From contig URLI01000064.1 of NCBI GenBank assembly GCA_900548585.1, positions 1 to 5,972 on the forward strand: DNA of 5,972 nt, read 5' to 3'. Positions within the stretch are counted from its first letter, which is position 1; each line of letters opens with the position of its first letter. Origin of the DNA: an uncultured Prevotella sp. (GTDB lineage: Bacteria > Bacteroidota > Bacteroidia > Bacteroidales > Bacteroidaceae). The notes under the pieces are model-generated. The model was not told where the DNA came from. It did not search any database and was given only the letters and a program-made list of their open reading frames with translations. Shown here in pieces: positions 5,871 to 5,972 of the stretch. The position numbers and the translations under genes are program-made.

Positions 5871-5972
5871 CACATTGAATTTTTACAGTCCCTTAATTAC
5901 GCAACACTATTATGAACTAAACTTTTTAAGTACCTGAGCAACAAAAAGTTCTTGAACAAGTCAAGCGGCAGA
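5871..5972. other. Upstream region of the protease gene and window edge
   Basis: This A/T-rich 100 bases should hold the promoter of the minus-strand protease gene, but I find no convincing TAnnTTTG element with a spaced -33 box. AACTTTTT (5920-5927) and AAAAAGTT (5943-5950) form a perfect 8-bp inverted repeat with a 15-base loop, though such A/T-only arms are weak evidence. One minus-strand frame is open from the window edge to a TAA at about 5898-5900 and could be the last two dozen codons of an upstream gene. There is nothing to identify it. Confidence 0.3.

Noticed and set aside
5871..5873. GTG start for the protease gene
   Set aside because: The ATG immediately following in frame gives a normal lipoprotein signal; the GTG would add only one residue.

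Overview
The window looks like a piece of a Bacteroidota chromosome, most likely order Bacteroidales and possibly Prevotellaceae. This rests on three things. The gene order is nitrite reductase followed by a ResB/CcsA cytochrome c maturation pair. The leaders before start codons are A/T-rich and lack a Shine-Dalgarno sequence. A TAnnTTTG-type -7 element lies upstream of the first gene. The taxon is inferred from style and family knowledge, not from a database match.

Bases 1-3646 hold a tight plus-strand cluster for respiratory nitrite ammonification: nrfA (pentaheme cytochrome c nitrite reductase), a ResB/Ccs1-family protein starting 6 bases after nrfA stops, and, 97 bases further on, ccsA. 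ResB and CcsA together form the System II machinery that carries heme across the membrane and attaches it to CXXCH cysteines, so the operon encodes a heme-rich enzyme and the apparatus that matures it. The usual electron-donor partner, NrfH, is not visible; if present it lies upstream of base 1.

Bases 3647-4784 are a gap of about 1.1 kb between convergent genes, and this is the most unusual part of the window. From left to right it contains small hairpins that may end the nrf operon, a stretch with a strong hairpin and only weak ORFs, four tandem units of exactly 22 bases each carrying an imperfect palindrome, a MITE-like element of about 193 bp with 13-bp perfect terminal inverted repeats and TTAAA on both flanks, and a minus-strand reading frame (4556-4765) with a helix-turn-helix-like peptide but no normal start codon. 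It looks like a site where small repeats and gene remnants have accumulated.

Bases 4785-5870 (minus strand) encode a lipoprotein with a trypsin-like serine protease fold. Its catalytic His, Asp and Ser are all in place, and a long charged, probably coiled-coil segment separates His from Asp. This gene is visibly more A/T-rich than the nrf cluster. The last 100 bases are its upstream region plus an undefined edge.
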